From NCBI GenBank assembly GCA_039683095.1, contig JBDKSB010000012.1, positions 342,293 through 406,292 of the forward strand: a stretch of 64,000 bases of DNA. The letters run 5' to 3'. Made by a program: the position numbers and the translations under genes. This DNA is from Acidobacteriota bacterium (lineage in GTDB: Bacteria; Acidobacteriota; Aminicenantia; Aminicenantales; Saccharicenantaceae). Below are positions 8,382-16,296 of the stretch, in pieces. The notes below the pieces were generated by a model. It saw only the letters and a program-made list of their open reading frames with translations. It was not told where the DNA came from and ran no database searches. How positions within the stretch are numbered: the stretch's first letter is position 1; each line of letters opens with the position of its first letter.

Positions 8382-9206
8382 ATGAAGGAAGACGGGGTCC
8401 TGCTGGTCGTCAAGGATGACAAAAAACGGGCGGAGATTTGCGCATTTTTGTCCGAACGCGGCATCGACGTCGATGCCCGGACGAGCCTGCCCGAGGCGCC
8501 CGACGCCTCCGAAATGCGCCGGATGAAGAAGGAGCTGGCCCGGCACCTGCGCAAGGCCCGGGAGCTCGAGGAAGCCTACGACACCACCCTCGAGAACTTC
8601 ATGGCCGCCCTCGACCTGCGGGACGTCGAGACGTACGGCCATTCCAAGACCGTGGCCCGCTACAGCCACGTGCTGGCCGAGGCAGCCGGCATCAGCGATC
8701 CGGAGGCTCTCGACAGCATCCGCAAGGGCGCCCTGCTCCACGACGCCGGCAAGATGGCCATCCCCGACTCCATCCTCAAGAAGCCCGGACCGCTGGCCCC
8801 GAAGGAATGGGAGATCATCAGGCGCCATCCCGCCCTGGGCTACGGCCTGGTGAGGGACGTCAAGCTCGTCCGCGAGGTCGGCGCCATCATCCTGTGCCAT
8901 CACGAGCACTACGACGGCTCGGGCTATCCCAAGGGTCTCAAGGGGAAGGCCATCCCGATCGAGGCGCGGATCTTCGCCGTGGCCGACACGCTCGACGCCG
9001 TCACCTCCCACCGCCCCTATCGCGCGCCAAGGGACTTCAGGGCCGCCCGCCGCGAGCTTCAGAAGAACGCCGGCCGGCAGTTCGATCCCGAGGTCGTCGA
9101 CGTCTTCTGCGGCATGGACCTGGCCGTCTGGGAGAAGATCCGCTTCGAGACGACCAGGCTGATGCCGCCGTTCGATCCGGACGGGATGCCGTCCGCCGCA
9201 AGGTGA
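8382..9206 (+). CDS. HD-GYP domain protein, probable c-di-GMP phosphodiesterase
   Basis: A 274-residue protein. Residues 1-40 are a short receiver-like remnant (LLVVKDDKKRAEICAFLSERG), 45-75 a helical linker and about 80-260 an HD-GYP domain. Metal and active-site motifs are intact: H120-D121 in LLHDAGK, and HHExxDGxGYP at 173-183. Such enzymes hydrolyse c-di-GMP to pGpG and/or GMP in the cytoplasm. With the GGDEF-PilZ gene 1.4 kb away it makes a local synthesis/degradation pair. The N-terminal receiver is too short to be a functional phosphoacceptor domain. The stop at 9206 is 5 bp from the next gene's ATG, so the two are cotranscribed. Confidence 0.93.
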   Translation: MKEDGVLLVVKDDKKRAEICAFLSERGIDVDARTSLPEAPDASEMRRMKKELARHLRKARELEEAYDTTLENFMAALDLRDVETYGHSKTVARYSHVLAEAAGISDPEALDSIRKGALLHDAGKMAIPDSILKKPGPLAPKEWEIIRRHPALGYGLVRDVKLVREVGAIILCHHEHYDGSGYPKGLKGKAIPIEARIFAVADTLDAVTSHRPYRAPRDFRAARRELQKNAGRQFDPEVVDVFCGMDLAVWEKIRFETTRLMPPFDPDGMPSAAR

Positions 9207-9211
9207 TCACC

Positions 9212-9781
9212 ATGGCGAAAGCGAAGAAGGTTATGGTCGTGATGGCCAGTCCCCGGGCCCGGGGCAACAGCGCGGTGCTGGCCGCCGAGGCCGCGCGCGG
9301 CGCCGAGGAGGCCGGGGCCGACGTCCAGGTGGTCCGCCTGGCCCGGATGAAGCTCGCGCCCTGCCTCGCCTGCGAGGCGTGTCACAAGCCGGGGGCCCGC
9401 GGCTGCGTCCAGGCCGACGACCTGACGGCCCTTCACGGCGACATCAAGGCCGCCGGCGCCCTGCTCATCGCCTCGCCGGTCTACTGGTTCACGATGAGCG
9501 GCCAGGCCAAGCTGTTCATGGACCGGCTCTACGCCTTCGGCGCCGGGAAGTACCGCGACCTCAAGGGCAAGCGCGTCGGCATCATCCTCGCTTCGGGGAC
9601 CGCCGGCCTCCGGGAATCGGGCGCGCTCAACGCCATGCGCTCGTTCCAGGACGCCTTTGCCTTTCTGGACTCTCCGATCGTCGGGATGATCCACTGCGGC
9701 GGGGGCCGGGCCGGGGCCGCGAAGCGGAACAAGGCCATGATGCAAGAGGCCTGCGCCCTCGGCCGTTCCCTCGTAAAATGA
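9212..9781 (+). CDS. Iron-sulfur flavoprotein / NADPH-dependent FMN reductase family
   Basis: A 189-residue flavodoxin-fold protein. The N-terminus VMVVMASPRARGNSAVLA is the FMN-phosphate-binding loop of the NADPH-dependent FMN reductase family. A compact cysteine cluster, C51, C54, C57 and C65 (CX2CX2CX7C), matches the spacing of iron-sulfur flavoproteins (Isf), where it binds a [4Fe-4S] cluster next to FMN. The stretch ASPVYWFTMSGQAKLFMDR is the conserved strand-loop after it. An electron-transfer role in an anaerobe fits this. It follows the HD-GYP gene by 5 bp, but a functional link is doubtful. The gene ends directly against a GGGACATGATACC repeat. Confidence 0.88.
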   Translation: MAKAKKVMVVMASPRARGNSAVLAAEAARGAEEAGADVQVVRLARMKLAPCLACEACHKPGARGCVQADDLTALHGDIKAAGALLIASPVYWFTMSGQAKLFMDRLYAFGAGKYRDLKGKRVGIILASGTAGLRESGALNAMRSFQDAFAFLDSPIVGMIHCGGGRAGAAKRNKAMMQEACALGRSLVK

Positions 9782-9810
9782 GGGACATGATACCCGTTTC
9801 CTATTTTCCC
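9782..9810 (+). repeat. GGGACATGATACC repeat, copy A1
   Basis: Begins at the last base pairs of the flavoprotein stop region: GGGACATGATACCCGTTTCC followed by TATTTTCCC. The first 16 bases recur in inverted orientation at 10020-10035. Confidence 0.85.
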
Positions 9811-10019
9811 GCCTGTTGAAAAAGCAGGACACGATGTCTTTCTAAGGGTTCTTCTCCAGATTCCGGGATAATCCCTCTCTTCGGCTTTGCTCAGGGCATT
9901 GCCCTTTGCCCCCCGGCCCCCCCCTGGGAACCAGTTCGCACGGTCCCCCCCCGCTTCGCGGGTCCCCCTCTCCGGCAACGGGGATCTTCGAGGCAACGCC
10001 CATCGCCGCCGCGAGAGGG

Positions 10020-10035
10020 ACGGGTATCATGTCCC
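10020..10035 (-). repeat. GGGACATGATACC repeat, copy A2 (inverted)
   Basis: The reverse complement reads GGGACATGATACCCGT, identical over 16 bases to the start of copy A1. Confidence 0.85.
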
Positions 10036-10084
10036 GCATCGTTGAAACTTCGCCGGCCCCGTTCCCGTAATATTTATCTCGGCG

Positions 10085-10090
10085 TATAAT
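10085..10090 (+). promoter_or_regulatory. Consensus -10 box for the M16 peptidase gene
   Basis: A perfect TATAAT, 30 nt upstream of the ATG. The hexamer 17 bp upstream (TTCCCG) is a poor -35. AAGGAG at 10109-10114 is the ribosome-binding site. Confidence 0.5.
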
Positions 10091-10120
10091 TCTATTCATC
10101 CTCAAGAAAAGGAGCCATTC

Positions 10121-12874
10121 ATGCGCAGTTCCCCGTCCCGTCGGGCCGCCGTGGCGGCCCTGGCCGCCGGCCTGGTCGTCCTGGCCGCCCCCTTCCTGGC
10201 CGCCCAGACGGCCAAGGTCGACATCCCCTACCAGAAGTTCGTCCTCGACAACGGATTGACCCTGATCGTCCACGAGGACCACAAGGCGCCGATCGTCGCC
10301 TTCAACGTCTGGTACCACGTCGGCTCGAAGAACGAGAAGCCCGGCAAGACCGGCTTCGCCCACCTCTTCGAGCACCTGATGTTCAACGGCAGCGAGAACT
10401 ACAACGACGACTACTTCAAGCCCATGCAGAAGGTCGGGGCGACCGACCTCAACGGCACGACCAACGAGGACCGGACCAACTATTTCGAGAACGTCCCGGT
10501 CTCGGCCCTCGACCTCGTCCTGTGGATGGAGTCCGACCGCATGGGGCACCTCAAGGGCGCCATCACCCAGGCCAAGCTCGACGAGCAGCGGGGCGTCGTC
10601 CAGAACGAGCTCCGCCAGAGCTACAACGAGCCCTTCGGCATCACCGAGGACCTAATCTGCAAGGGCACCTATCCGCAGGGCCACCCCTACTCCTGGTCCG
10701 TCGGCGGCTCGATCCAGGACCTCGACAGCGGCAAGCTCGAGGACTTCCAGACCTGGTTCTCGACCTACTACGGCCCGAACAACGCCGTCATCGCCATCGC
10801 CGGCGACATCGACGCCAAGACGGCGCTCGAGAAGGTCAAGAGGTATTTCGGCGACATCCCGCCCTCGCCTCCCGTCGCCCGGCCCACCGCCTGGACCGCC
10901 AAGATGGCCGGGACCCACCGCGAGTCCGTCCAGGACCGCGTCGCCCAGGCCCGGATCTACAAGTTCTGGAACGTCCCGGGCTGGGGCACCGAGTGCGCCG
11001 ACAAGCTCGATCTCGCGAGCTCCATCCTGGCCGACGGCAAGACCTCCCGGCTCTACAAGCGCCTGGTCTATGACGACCAGATCGCCAGCGCCGTCGGGGC
11101 CTACATCAACGCCCGCGAGATCGGCGGGCAGTTCGCCATCCAGGCCGACGCCAAGCCCGGCGTCGATCTGGCCCTGGTCGAGAAGGCCATCGACGAAGAG
11201 ATGGCCAGGTTCCTCAAGGAGGGCCCGACCGCGGCCGAGGTCGAGCGGGTCAAGATCCAGTACCGGGCCCGCTTCGTCCAGGGCATCGAGCGGATCGGCG
11301 GCTTCGGCGGCAAGTCCGACATCCTGGCCTCGAGCCTGGTCTACGGCGGCTCGCCCGACGCCTACAAGAAAACCCTGAAGCACGTCGAGGACGCCACGCC
11401 GGAGACGCTCAAGGAAAGCGCCAACCGCTGGCTCGCCGACGGCGTGTACATCCTCGAGGTCCATCCGTATCCGGCCCTCAAGGCCGACACGTCCGGCGCC
11501 GACCGGAAGACCATGCCCGCGGTCGGCCCTTCGCCTCAGGTCACGTTCCCGGCCATCCAGCGGGCCACGCTCGGGAACGGGCTGAAGGTCCTGCTGGCCG
11601 AGCGCCACAACATCCCCGTCGTCCATTTCGCCCTGACGCTCGACGCTGGCTACGCCTCCGACCAGGGCGGCCTCGCGGGCACGGCCTCGCTGGCCATGAA
11701 CATGCTCGATGAAGGCACGGCCAAGCGGACCTCGCTCCAGATCAGCGACGAGCTGGCCATGCTCGGGGCCAGCCTCGGCACGGGCTCGAACCTGGACGTC
11801 TCGTCCGTTTCCCTGACAACGCTCAAGGACAAGCTCGACCCGGCGCTCGCGATCTACGCCGACGTCATCCTCAACCCCTCCTTCCCGGAGGCGGACTTCC
11901 AGCGCCTCCAGAAGCTGCAGATCGCCCGCATCGCCCAGGAGAAGGCCTCGCCCTTCGGCATGGCCCTGCGCGTCTTCCCCAGGCTCGTCTACGGCGCCGG
12001 CCACCCCTACGCCATCCCCTTCTCCGGCTCCGGTTACGCCGACACCGTGGCCAAGATCACCCGGGCCGACCTGGTCAAGTTCCACGAGACCTGGTTCAAG
12101 CCCTCGGGAACCACGCTGATCGTGGTCGGCGACACGACCATGGCCGAGCTCAAGCCCAAGCTCGAGGCGCTCTTCAAGGGCTGGGCGGCCGGACGGACGC
12201 CCGAGAAGAAGATCCCGGCCGTCCCGATCGCGGCCAAGCCGGTCGTCTACATCATGGACAAGCCGGGCGCGCCCCAATCCATGGTCGTCTGCGGCCACCC
12301 CGCGCCCTCGTCGGCCGATCCGGACAACGTCGCCATCACGACGATGAACACCATCCTCGGCGGCGACTTCGTCTCGCGCATCAACATGAACATCCGCGAG
12401 GACAAGCACTGGAGTTACGGCGCCCAGAGCGCCATCCCCGGCGCCCGCGGCCAGCGGCCCTTCCTGGTCCTGGCGCCCGTGCAGTCCGACAAGACCAAGG
12501 AGACCATGATCGAGATCAAGGGCGAGCTCGAGGGCATCCTGGGCAAGAAACCCATCACTCAGGACGAGTACGCCAACGCCAAGAACAGCATCGTCCTGGG
12601 GCTGCCCGGCCAGTGGGAGACCATGGGGGCCGTCCTGGGATCGCTCGAGGAGATGGTCGAGTACGGCCTCCCGGACGACTACTACCAGAAGTATCCGGGA
12701 CTCGTCCGGAAGCTGACCATCGCCGACCTGACCAAGGCGGCGGTGAAGACCGTCCATCCCGAGGGCGTCGTCTGGATCATCGTCGGCGACCGGGCCCAGA
12801 TCGAGCCCAAGATCCGCGAGCTCGGCTTCTCGCAGATCTCAGTCATCGATGCCGACGGCAACGTCGTCAAATAA
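10121..12874 (+). CDS. M16 family zinc metallopeptidase (two-domain, pitrilysin/insulinase-like), secreted
   Basis: A 917-residue protein with a signal peptide (about 1-28, ending FLAAQ). The N-terminal M16 half carries the inverted zinc motif HLFEH (H81, E84, H85) in GFAHLFEHLMFNG, with the downstream metal-ligand glutamate E163 in VVQNELRQ. The C-terminal half (from about residue 480) repeats the fold without HxxEH, as usual for the inactive structural domain, and ends with a typical RxxYSYGAQS-like segment (HWSYGAQSAIPG). It is probably a periplasmic peptidase that processes or scavenges peptides. It is monocistronic, with its own promoter and a strong terminator at 12917-12947. Inverted GGGACATGATACC repeats border it on both sides. 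Confidence 0.94.
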   Translation: MRSSPSRRAAVAALAAGLVVLAAPFLAAQTAKVDIPYQKFVLDNGLTLIVHEDHKAPIVAFNVWYHVGSKNEKPGKTGFAHLFEHLMFNGSENYNDDYFKPMQKVGATDLNGTTNEDRTNYFENVPVSALDLVLWMESDRMGHLKGAITQAKLDEQRGVVQNELRQSYNEPFGITEDLICKGTYPQGHPYSWSVGGSIQDLDSGKLEDFQTWFSTYYGPNNAVIAIAGDIDAKTALEKVKRYFGDIPPSPPVARPTAWTAKMAGTHRESVQDRVAQARIYKFWNVPGWGTECADKLDLASSILADGKTSRLYKRLVYDDQIASAVGAYINAREIGGQFAIQADAKPGVDLALVEKAIDEEMARFLKEGPTAAEVERVKIQYRARFVQGIERIGGFGGKSDILASSLVYGGSPDAYKKTLKHVEDATPETLKESANRWLADGVYILEVHPYPALKADTSGADRKTMPAVGPSPQVTFPAIQRATLGNGLKVLLAERHNIPVVHFALTLDAGYASDQGGLAGTASLAMNMLDEGTAKRTSLQISDELAMLGASLGTGSNLDVSSVSLTTLKDKLDPALAIYADVILNPSFPEADFQRLQKLQIARIAQEKASPFGMALRVFPRLVYGAGHPYAIPFSGSGYADTVAKITRADLVKFHETWFKPSGTTLIVVGDTTMAELKPKLEALFKGWAAGRTPEKKIPAVPIAAKPVVYIMDKPGAPQSMVVCGHPAPSSADPDNVAITTMNTILGGDFVSRINMNIREDKHWSYGAQSAIPGARGQRPFLVLAPVQSDKTKETMIEIKGELEGILGKKPITQDEYANAKNSIVLGLPGQWETMGAVLGSLEEMVEYGLPDDYYQKYPGLVRKLTIADLTKAAVKTVHPEGVVWIIVGDRAQIEPKIRELGFSQISVIDADGNVVK

Positions 12875-12875
12875 A

Positions 12876-12904
12876 GGGGACATGATACTTATACCCCTAT
12901 TTCC
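12876..12904 (+). repeat. GGGACATGATACC repeat, copy A3
   Basis: GGGGACATGATACTTATACC followed by CCTATTTCC, starting two bases after the peptidase stop. It keeps the GGGACATGATAC core and the CTATTT tail of copy A1. Confidence 0.8.
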
Positions 12905-12916
12905 TGAGATCTGAGC

Positions 12917-12947
12917 GGGGGGCGGGGCGACCCGCCCCCCTTTTTTT
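12917..12947 (+). terminator. Rho-independent terminator of the M16 peptidase gene
   Basis: GGGGGGCGGG, GCGA tetraloop, CCCGCCCCCC, followed immediately by seven T residues: a perfect 10-bp GC stem. Confidence 0.9.
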
Positions 12948-12979
12948 GCGGTCCCTTCTTTCCGGGGGCCCCATTCCGT

Positions 12980-13025
12980 GTCGCTCCGCCATGCTTCTGA
13001 TGGTCGCCTCGAGGACTCCGCTCCC
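12980..13025 (+). repeat. 46-bp dispersed repeat, copy 2
   Basis: Matches 2944-2989 (opposite strand) at 43 of 46 positions without gaps. It lies between the peptidase terminator and the inverted A4/A5 repeats. Confidence 0.85.
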
Positions 13026-13176
13026 GGCCTGTCCCCCGCCCCCCCCACTTTTCTCGCTCCCGATCCTTCGAAACCCGTCGCGATGCGGGCCTGGCGGCGG
13101 ATCGCGCAGACTGGAAAGGAGGCCTTGAAGATCGGACGAAACGCCCTGATCGGCAGGCCAGGGAGAGCTAAAAAAT

Positions 13177-13189
13177 GGTATCATGTCCC
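13177..13189 (-). repeat. GGGACATGATACC repeat, copy A4 (inverted, short)
   Basis: The reverse complement reads GGGACATGATACC. The similarity ends after 13 bases. Confidence 0.75.
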
Positions 13190-13201
13190 GAATTCTTTAC
13201 A

Positions 13202-13236
13202 GGGGAAAAAATAGGAAACGGGTAATCATGTCCCCC
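13202..13236 (-). repeat. GGGACATGATACC repeat, copy A5 (inverted)
   Basis: The reverse complement reads GGGGGACATGATTACCCGTT, then TCCTATTTTTTCCCC. It is nearly the same as copy A1 over its whole 29 bases, with one inserted T in the core. Confidence 0.85.
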
Positions 13237-13247
13237 ATTGTTAAGGC

Positions 13248-13277
13248 TTGACATCGGCTTTGGAGCGGCCCTATCAT
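13248..13277 (+). promoter_or_regulatory. Near-consensus sigma70 promoter for the TonB-dependent receptor gene
   Basis: TTGACA (13248-13253), 18-bp spacer, TATCAT (13272-13277). It predicts a start site near 13284 and an approximately 85-nt leader. Confidence 0.75.
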
Positions 13278-13367
13278 GCGGGGGAGGGGAATGGGGATAA
13301 CCGAACGCCGAATAATCACGTCAGGGCTCCTTCCCTTCATCATCCGCATCGTCGAAAGGAGGCCATC

Positions 13368-16220
13368 GTGAGACAAGCCAAAACAGGTTTGGGCGTCCTG
13401 CTCGTCCTCCTCGCGGCCGGGCTTCTCGCGGCCCAGGACTCCACCCAAACGGGCATCATCGCCGGCCGGGTGCAGGACCAGGAAGGCAATCCCCTGCCGG
13501 GCGTGAGCGTGACCATCGCCAGCCCGGCCATTATCCGGGAGACCGCGGCCGCCGTCACCTCAACGAGCGGCACCTACAGGTTCGTCCTGCTGCCCATCGG
13601 GACTTACCGGGTGACCTTCGAGCTGACCGGGTTCAAGACGCTCGTCAAGACCGACGTCAGCGTGGCCCTGCGCGCCACGACCACGGTGAACGCCGCGCTG
13701 GAGGCGGCGGCCATCCAGGAGACCGTGACCGTCGTCGGCGAGAAGCCGGTCGTCGACATCAAGTCGGCCACGATCTCCACGAACTTCACGGCGGACATGC
13801 TGCAGAAGCTGCCCAGCGCCCGCGATCCGTGGAGCCTCATGGAGATGACGCCGGGCATGGTCATGAACGCCCAGAACGTCGGCGGCAACGCCAGCGGCTC
13901 GCAGAGCAGCGGCTACTCCCACGGCACCCTCCGGAGCCAGACCCAGTACAACCTGGACGGCATCACGGTGACCGACGCGGCCATGAACGGGGCCTCGGTC
14001 ATGTACTTCGACTTCGATTCGTTCGCCGAGATCTCCATCGAGACGGGCGCCCACGCCGTCGACACCCAGTCGAGCGGCGTCGTCCTCAACATGGTCACCA
14101 AGTCCGGCGGCAACACGTTCAGCGGCGGGCTCAGCGGCTACGCCGAGCCCAACTGGAAGTGGATCCAGGCCAACAACGTCCCGGATACGCCGGACTACGA
14201 GAGCGCCGGGGCCGGGAACCCGACGAAGTACTACGACGATTACGGCGGGGACATCGGCGGACCGATCGTCAAGGACCGGCTTTGGTTCTACACGGCCTTC
14301 CGCCGGACCGAGATCAACCGCTTCATCATCGGCTACGAGGTCAACGGCCAGCCGGGCACCGAGTACACGGACCTCATCCACTGGACGGGCAAGCTGACCG
14401 GGCAGACCTCCAAGAACAACCGGGTCATGGTCTGGGTCAATTTCGACAACAAGATCCAGCCCAACCGTGCCGCCGGCACGCGCCGTCCCGAGGAAGTGAC
14501 CTGGGACCAGAAGGGCCCGGCCTGGTACTTGCACGGCGAGGACACCTGGACGCTGAGCCCCAACCTCCTCCTGAACTTCAAGCTCGGCTACTACAACACC
14601 TGGTGGCAGGAAGGCCCCCAGTCGTCCGTGGACCTGAGCAAGCCGTCCGTCCTGATCCGCTATTCCACGCCCTACCCGCGGATGTACCAGGACGCCTACT
14701 ACCAGTATTCCAAGTACTACAGCGACCGGCTCTCCTTCACGGCGTCGGCGGACTATTTCAAGGACGACTTCCTCGGCGGCGACCACGAGATCAAGGTCGG
14801 CTTCGACTACCAGCACACGCCCTTCAAGACGGACCGGCAGTTCCCGGGGAACCACACGCTCTATTTCAGCAACATGGACCGGACCGGGACCCGCGAGGTC
14901 TGGACCTGGCGCCAGATCCAGTGGGCCGAGACCAACGACATCTATTCGGTCTACCTCCAGGACATTTTCACGCTCAAGAAGCACCTGACCGTCAACCTCG
15001 GCCTGCGCTTCGACAGCACCCACATGCACAACGACGCCACCAGCGCCCCCGGCAACGCCTGGACCGACTACTACACCGAGCGGACGGGCGAGGCCGTGCC
15101 GACGTCGTCCCCGAAGATGAAGAACGTCGTCGACTGGAACGTTCTCTACCCCCGCCTCGGCCTGACCTACGACCTGTTCAACGACGGTTCCACGGTCCTC
15201 AAGTTCAACCTCTCCCGCTATTCCTACCAGGTCAGCTACGATCCCGCCTACCGGGTCATCGCCACGAGCTACTGGGAAGTCGATTACGACTGGCTCGGCG
15301 ACTTCAACAGCGACCATGAAGCCCAGACCGACGAGCTCGGCGAGATCATCTACACCGACATCGCCACGAAGTACACCATCGACCCCCACCTCAAGGCCCC
15401 CTACATCAACGAGGCCGTCCTCGGCCTCGAGCGGCGGGTGACCAACGACATCGGCGCCAGCGTCAACTTCCTCTACCGCGAGACCAAGCGCCTCTTCTTC
15501 CCCTACAACCGGGCCGTCGACCCGGTCACGGATTACGCGGCCGTCCCGGTCACCGATCCCGGCCCCGACGGCGAGCTCGGCACGGCCGACGACGGCATCA
15601 CGGTCAACGCCTACAGCCTCAACGAGGACAAGCTCGCCGCCATCGACTACTACGTGACGACCCGGAACGGATACAAGGAGTCCTACCGCGGCGTGGAGTT
15701 CAGCCTGCGGAAGAAATTCTCCCACCACTGGCTGGGCCAGGCCTCGGTCAGCTACGGGCGGAGCAACGTCAAGCTGCCGATCACGGCCGTCAACGATCCC
15801 AACAACCGTGTCTTCGAGGACGACGTCGTCGCCTGGAACGACTGCCCCTGGATCGTCAAAGTCATCGGGAGCTACGAGCTGCCCTTCGGCATCACCGTGG
15901 GCGGCTTCTTCAACTTCCGCTCCGGCATGCCGAGCCAGCGCTACCTTCTCTTCGACGGGGTGAACCAGGGCGAGGTCAACGTCGAGTTCGAGAAGTTCGG
16001 CAGCCATCGCTACCCCAGCATGACCATCCTGGACCTGCGGCTCAGCAAGGTCTTCAACGCCAGGAAGCTCGGCACCTTCGAGGTCATGGCCGACGTCTTC
16101 AACTCGCTCAACGCCCACACGCCCCTGGACTGGGAACAGGAGGTCACCAGCGGGCTCCACAGCGTCTACACCATTCTCGCCCCGCGGATCCTGCGGCTCG
16201 GCCTGAAGTGGAAGTTCTGA
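13368..16220 (+). CDS. TonB-dependent receptor with N-terminal carboxypeptidase-regulatory domain (Oar-like)
   Basis: A 950-residue outer-membrane protein starting at GTG 13368 with AAAGGAGG 5 nt upstream. Upstream in-frame starts would lie in the promoter. Residues 1-22 are a signal peptide (LLAAGLLAAQ). About 28-110 is a CarboxypepD_reg Ig-like domain (GRVQDQEGNPLPGVSVTI, GTYRVTFELTGF). A plug domain follows (VVDIKSATISTNFTADML, then the YNLDGITVTD region), then a barrel ending LRLGLKWKF with the C-terminal Phe typical of BamA substrates. No recognisable TonB box is seen. The substrate is unknown; large polymers or peptides are usual for the class. It is followed by a perfect terminator. 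Confidence 0.93.
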   Translation: MRQAKTGLGVLLVLLAAGLLAAQDSTQTGIIAGRVQDQEGNPLPGVSVTIASPAIIRETAAAVTSTSGTYRFVLLPIGTYRVTFELTGFKTLVKTDVSVALRATTTVNAALEAAAIQETVTVVGEKPVVDIKSATISTNFTADMLQKLPSARDPWSLMEMTPGMVMNAQNVGGNASGSQSSGYSHGTLRSQTQYNLDGITVTDAAMNGASVMYFDFDSFAEISIETGAHAVDTQSSGVVLNMVTKSGGNTFSGGLSGYAEPNWKWIQANNVPDTPDYESAGAGNPTKYYDDYGGDIGGPIVKDRLWFYTAFRRTEINRFIIGYEVNGQPGTEYTDLIHWTGKLTGQTSKNNRVMVWVNFDNKIQPNRAAGTRRPEEVTWDQKGPAWYLHGEDTWTLSPNLLLNFKLGYYNTWWQEGPQSSVDLSKPSVLIRYSTPYPRMYQDAYYQYSKYYSDRLSFTASADYFKDDFLGGDHEIKVGFDYQHTPFKTDRQFPGNHTLYFSNMDRTGTREVWTWRQIQWAETNDIYSVYLQDIFTLKKHLTVNLGLRFDSTHMHNDATSAPGNAWTDYYTERTGEAVPTSSPKMKNVVDWNVLYPRLGLTYDLFNDGSTVLKFNLSRYSYQVSYDPAYRVIATSYWEVDYDWLGDFNSDHEAQTDELGEIIYTDIATKYTIDPHLKAPYINEAVLGLERRVTNDIGASVNFLYRETKRLFFPYNRAVDPVTDYAAVPVTDPGPDGELGTADDGITVNAYSLNEDKLAAIDYYVTTRNGYKESYRGVEFSLRKKFSHHWLGQASVSYGRSNVKLPITAVNDPNNRVFEDDVVAWNDCPWIVKVIGSYELPFGITVGGFFNFRSGMPSQRYLLFDGVNQGEVNVEFEKFGSHRYPSMTILDLRLSKVFNARKLGTFEVMADVFNSLNAHTPLDWEQEVTSGLHSVYTILAPRILRLGLKWKF

Positions 16221-16250
16221 GCGCCGGCTGACGCGCGTTTTCGACGGTTC

Positions 16251-16282
16251 GAAGGGGAACTCGCGGGAGTTCCCCTTCTTTT
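16251..16282 (+). terminator. Rho-independent terminator after the TonB-dependent receptor gene
   Basis: GAAGGGGAACTC, GCGG loop, GAGTTCCCCTTC, then TTTT: a perfect 12-bp stem with a T-run. Confidence 0.92.
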
Positions 16283-16290
16283 GCTATATT
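16283..16290 (+). promoter_or_regulatory. Extended -10 element directly upstream of the sulfatase-fold gene
   Basis: GCTATATT preceded by T gives TGCTATATT (TGn extended -10). Its expected start site falls on or next to the GTG at 16297, so the transcript may be leaderless. No Shine-Dalgarno sequence or good -35 is visible. Confidence 0.4.
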
Positions 16291-16296
16291 AATGAC

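Larger units (their letters stand above)
9782..10120. other. Intergenic region upstream of the M16 peptidase gene
   Basis: This 339-bp stretch has no credible gene. A 254-bp segment (9782-10035) is flanked by perfect 16-bp inverted copies of GGGACATGATACCCGT. Inside it lie C-runs and short hairpins (such as CCCGCTTCGCGGG near 9948-9960). The remaining 85 bp hold the promoter and ribosome-binding site of the peptidase gene. Confidence 0.65.
12875..13367. other. Repeat-rich intergenic region between the M16 peptidase and a TonB-dependent receptor gene
   Basis: This 493-bp region has no credible gene. In order it holds repeat copy A3, the M16 terminator, one copy of the 46-bp dispersed repeat, repeat copies A4 and A5 in inverted orientation, a near-consensus promoter and the receptor's ribosome-binding site. 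Confidence 0.7.

Noticed and set aside
9782-10035. A 254-bp MITE with terminal inverted repeats
   Set aside because: The 16-bp inverted ends are real, but I see no target-site duplication and no transposase, and other copies of the repeat are not spaced the same way. It is reported as repeats only.
2944-13025. Peptide coding in the 46-bp repeats (both can be read as MLLMVA...TPLPA)
   Set aside because: No ribosome-binding site is present and the surrounding frames differ. The shared peptide follows simply from the DNA similarity.
13560-16160. Very long open frames antisense to known genes (for example on the minus strand opposite the first TonB-dependent receptor, or on the plus strand opposite the second at 21489-24545)
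   Set aside because: High-GC codon bias creates long antisense frames. These have repetitive charged composition, no ribosome-binding sites and no domains, while the sense frames are clear proteins.
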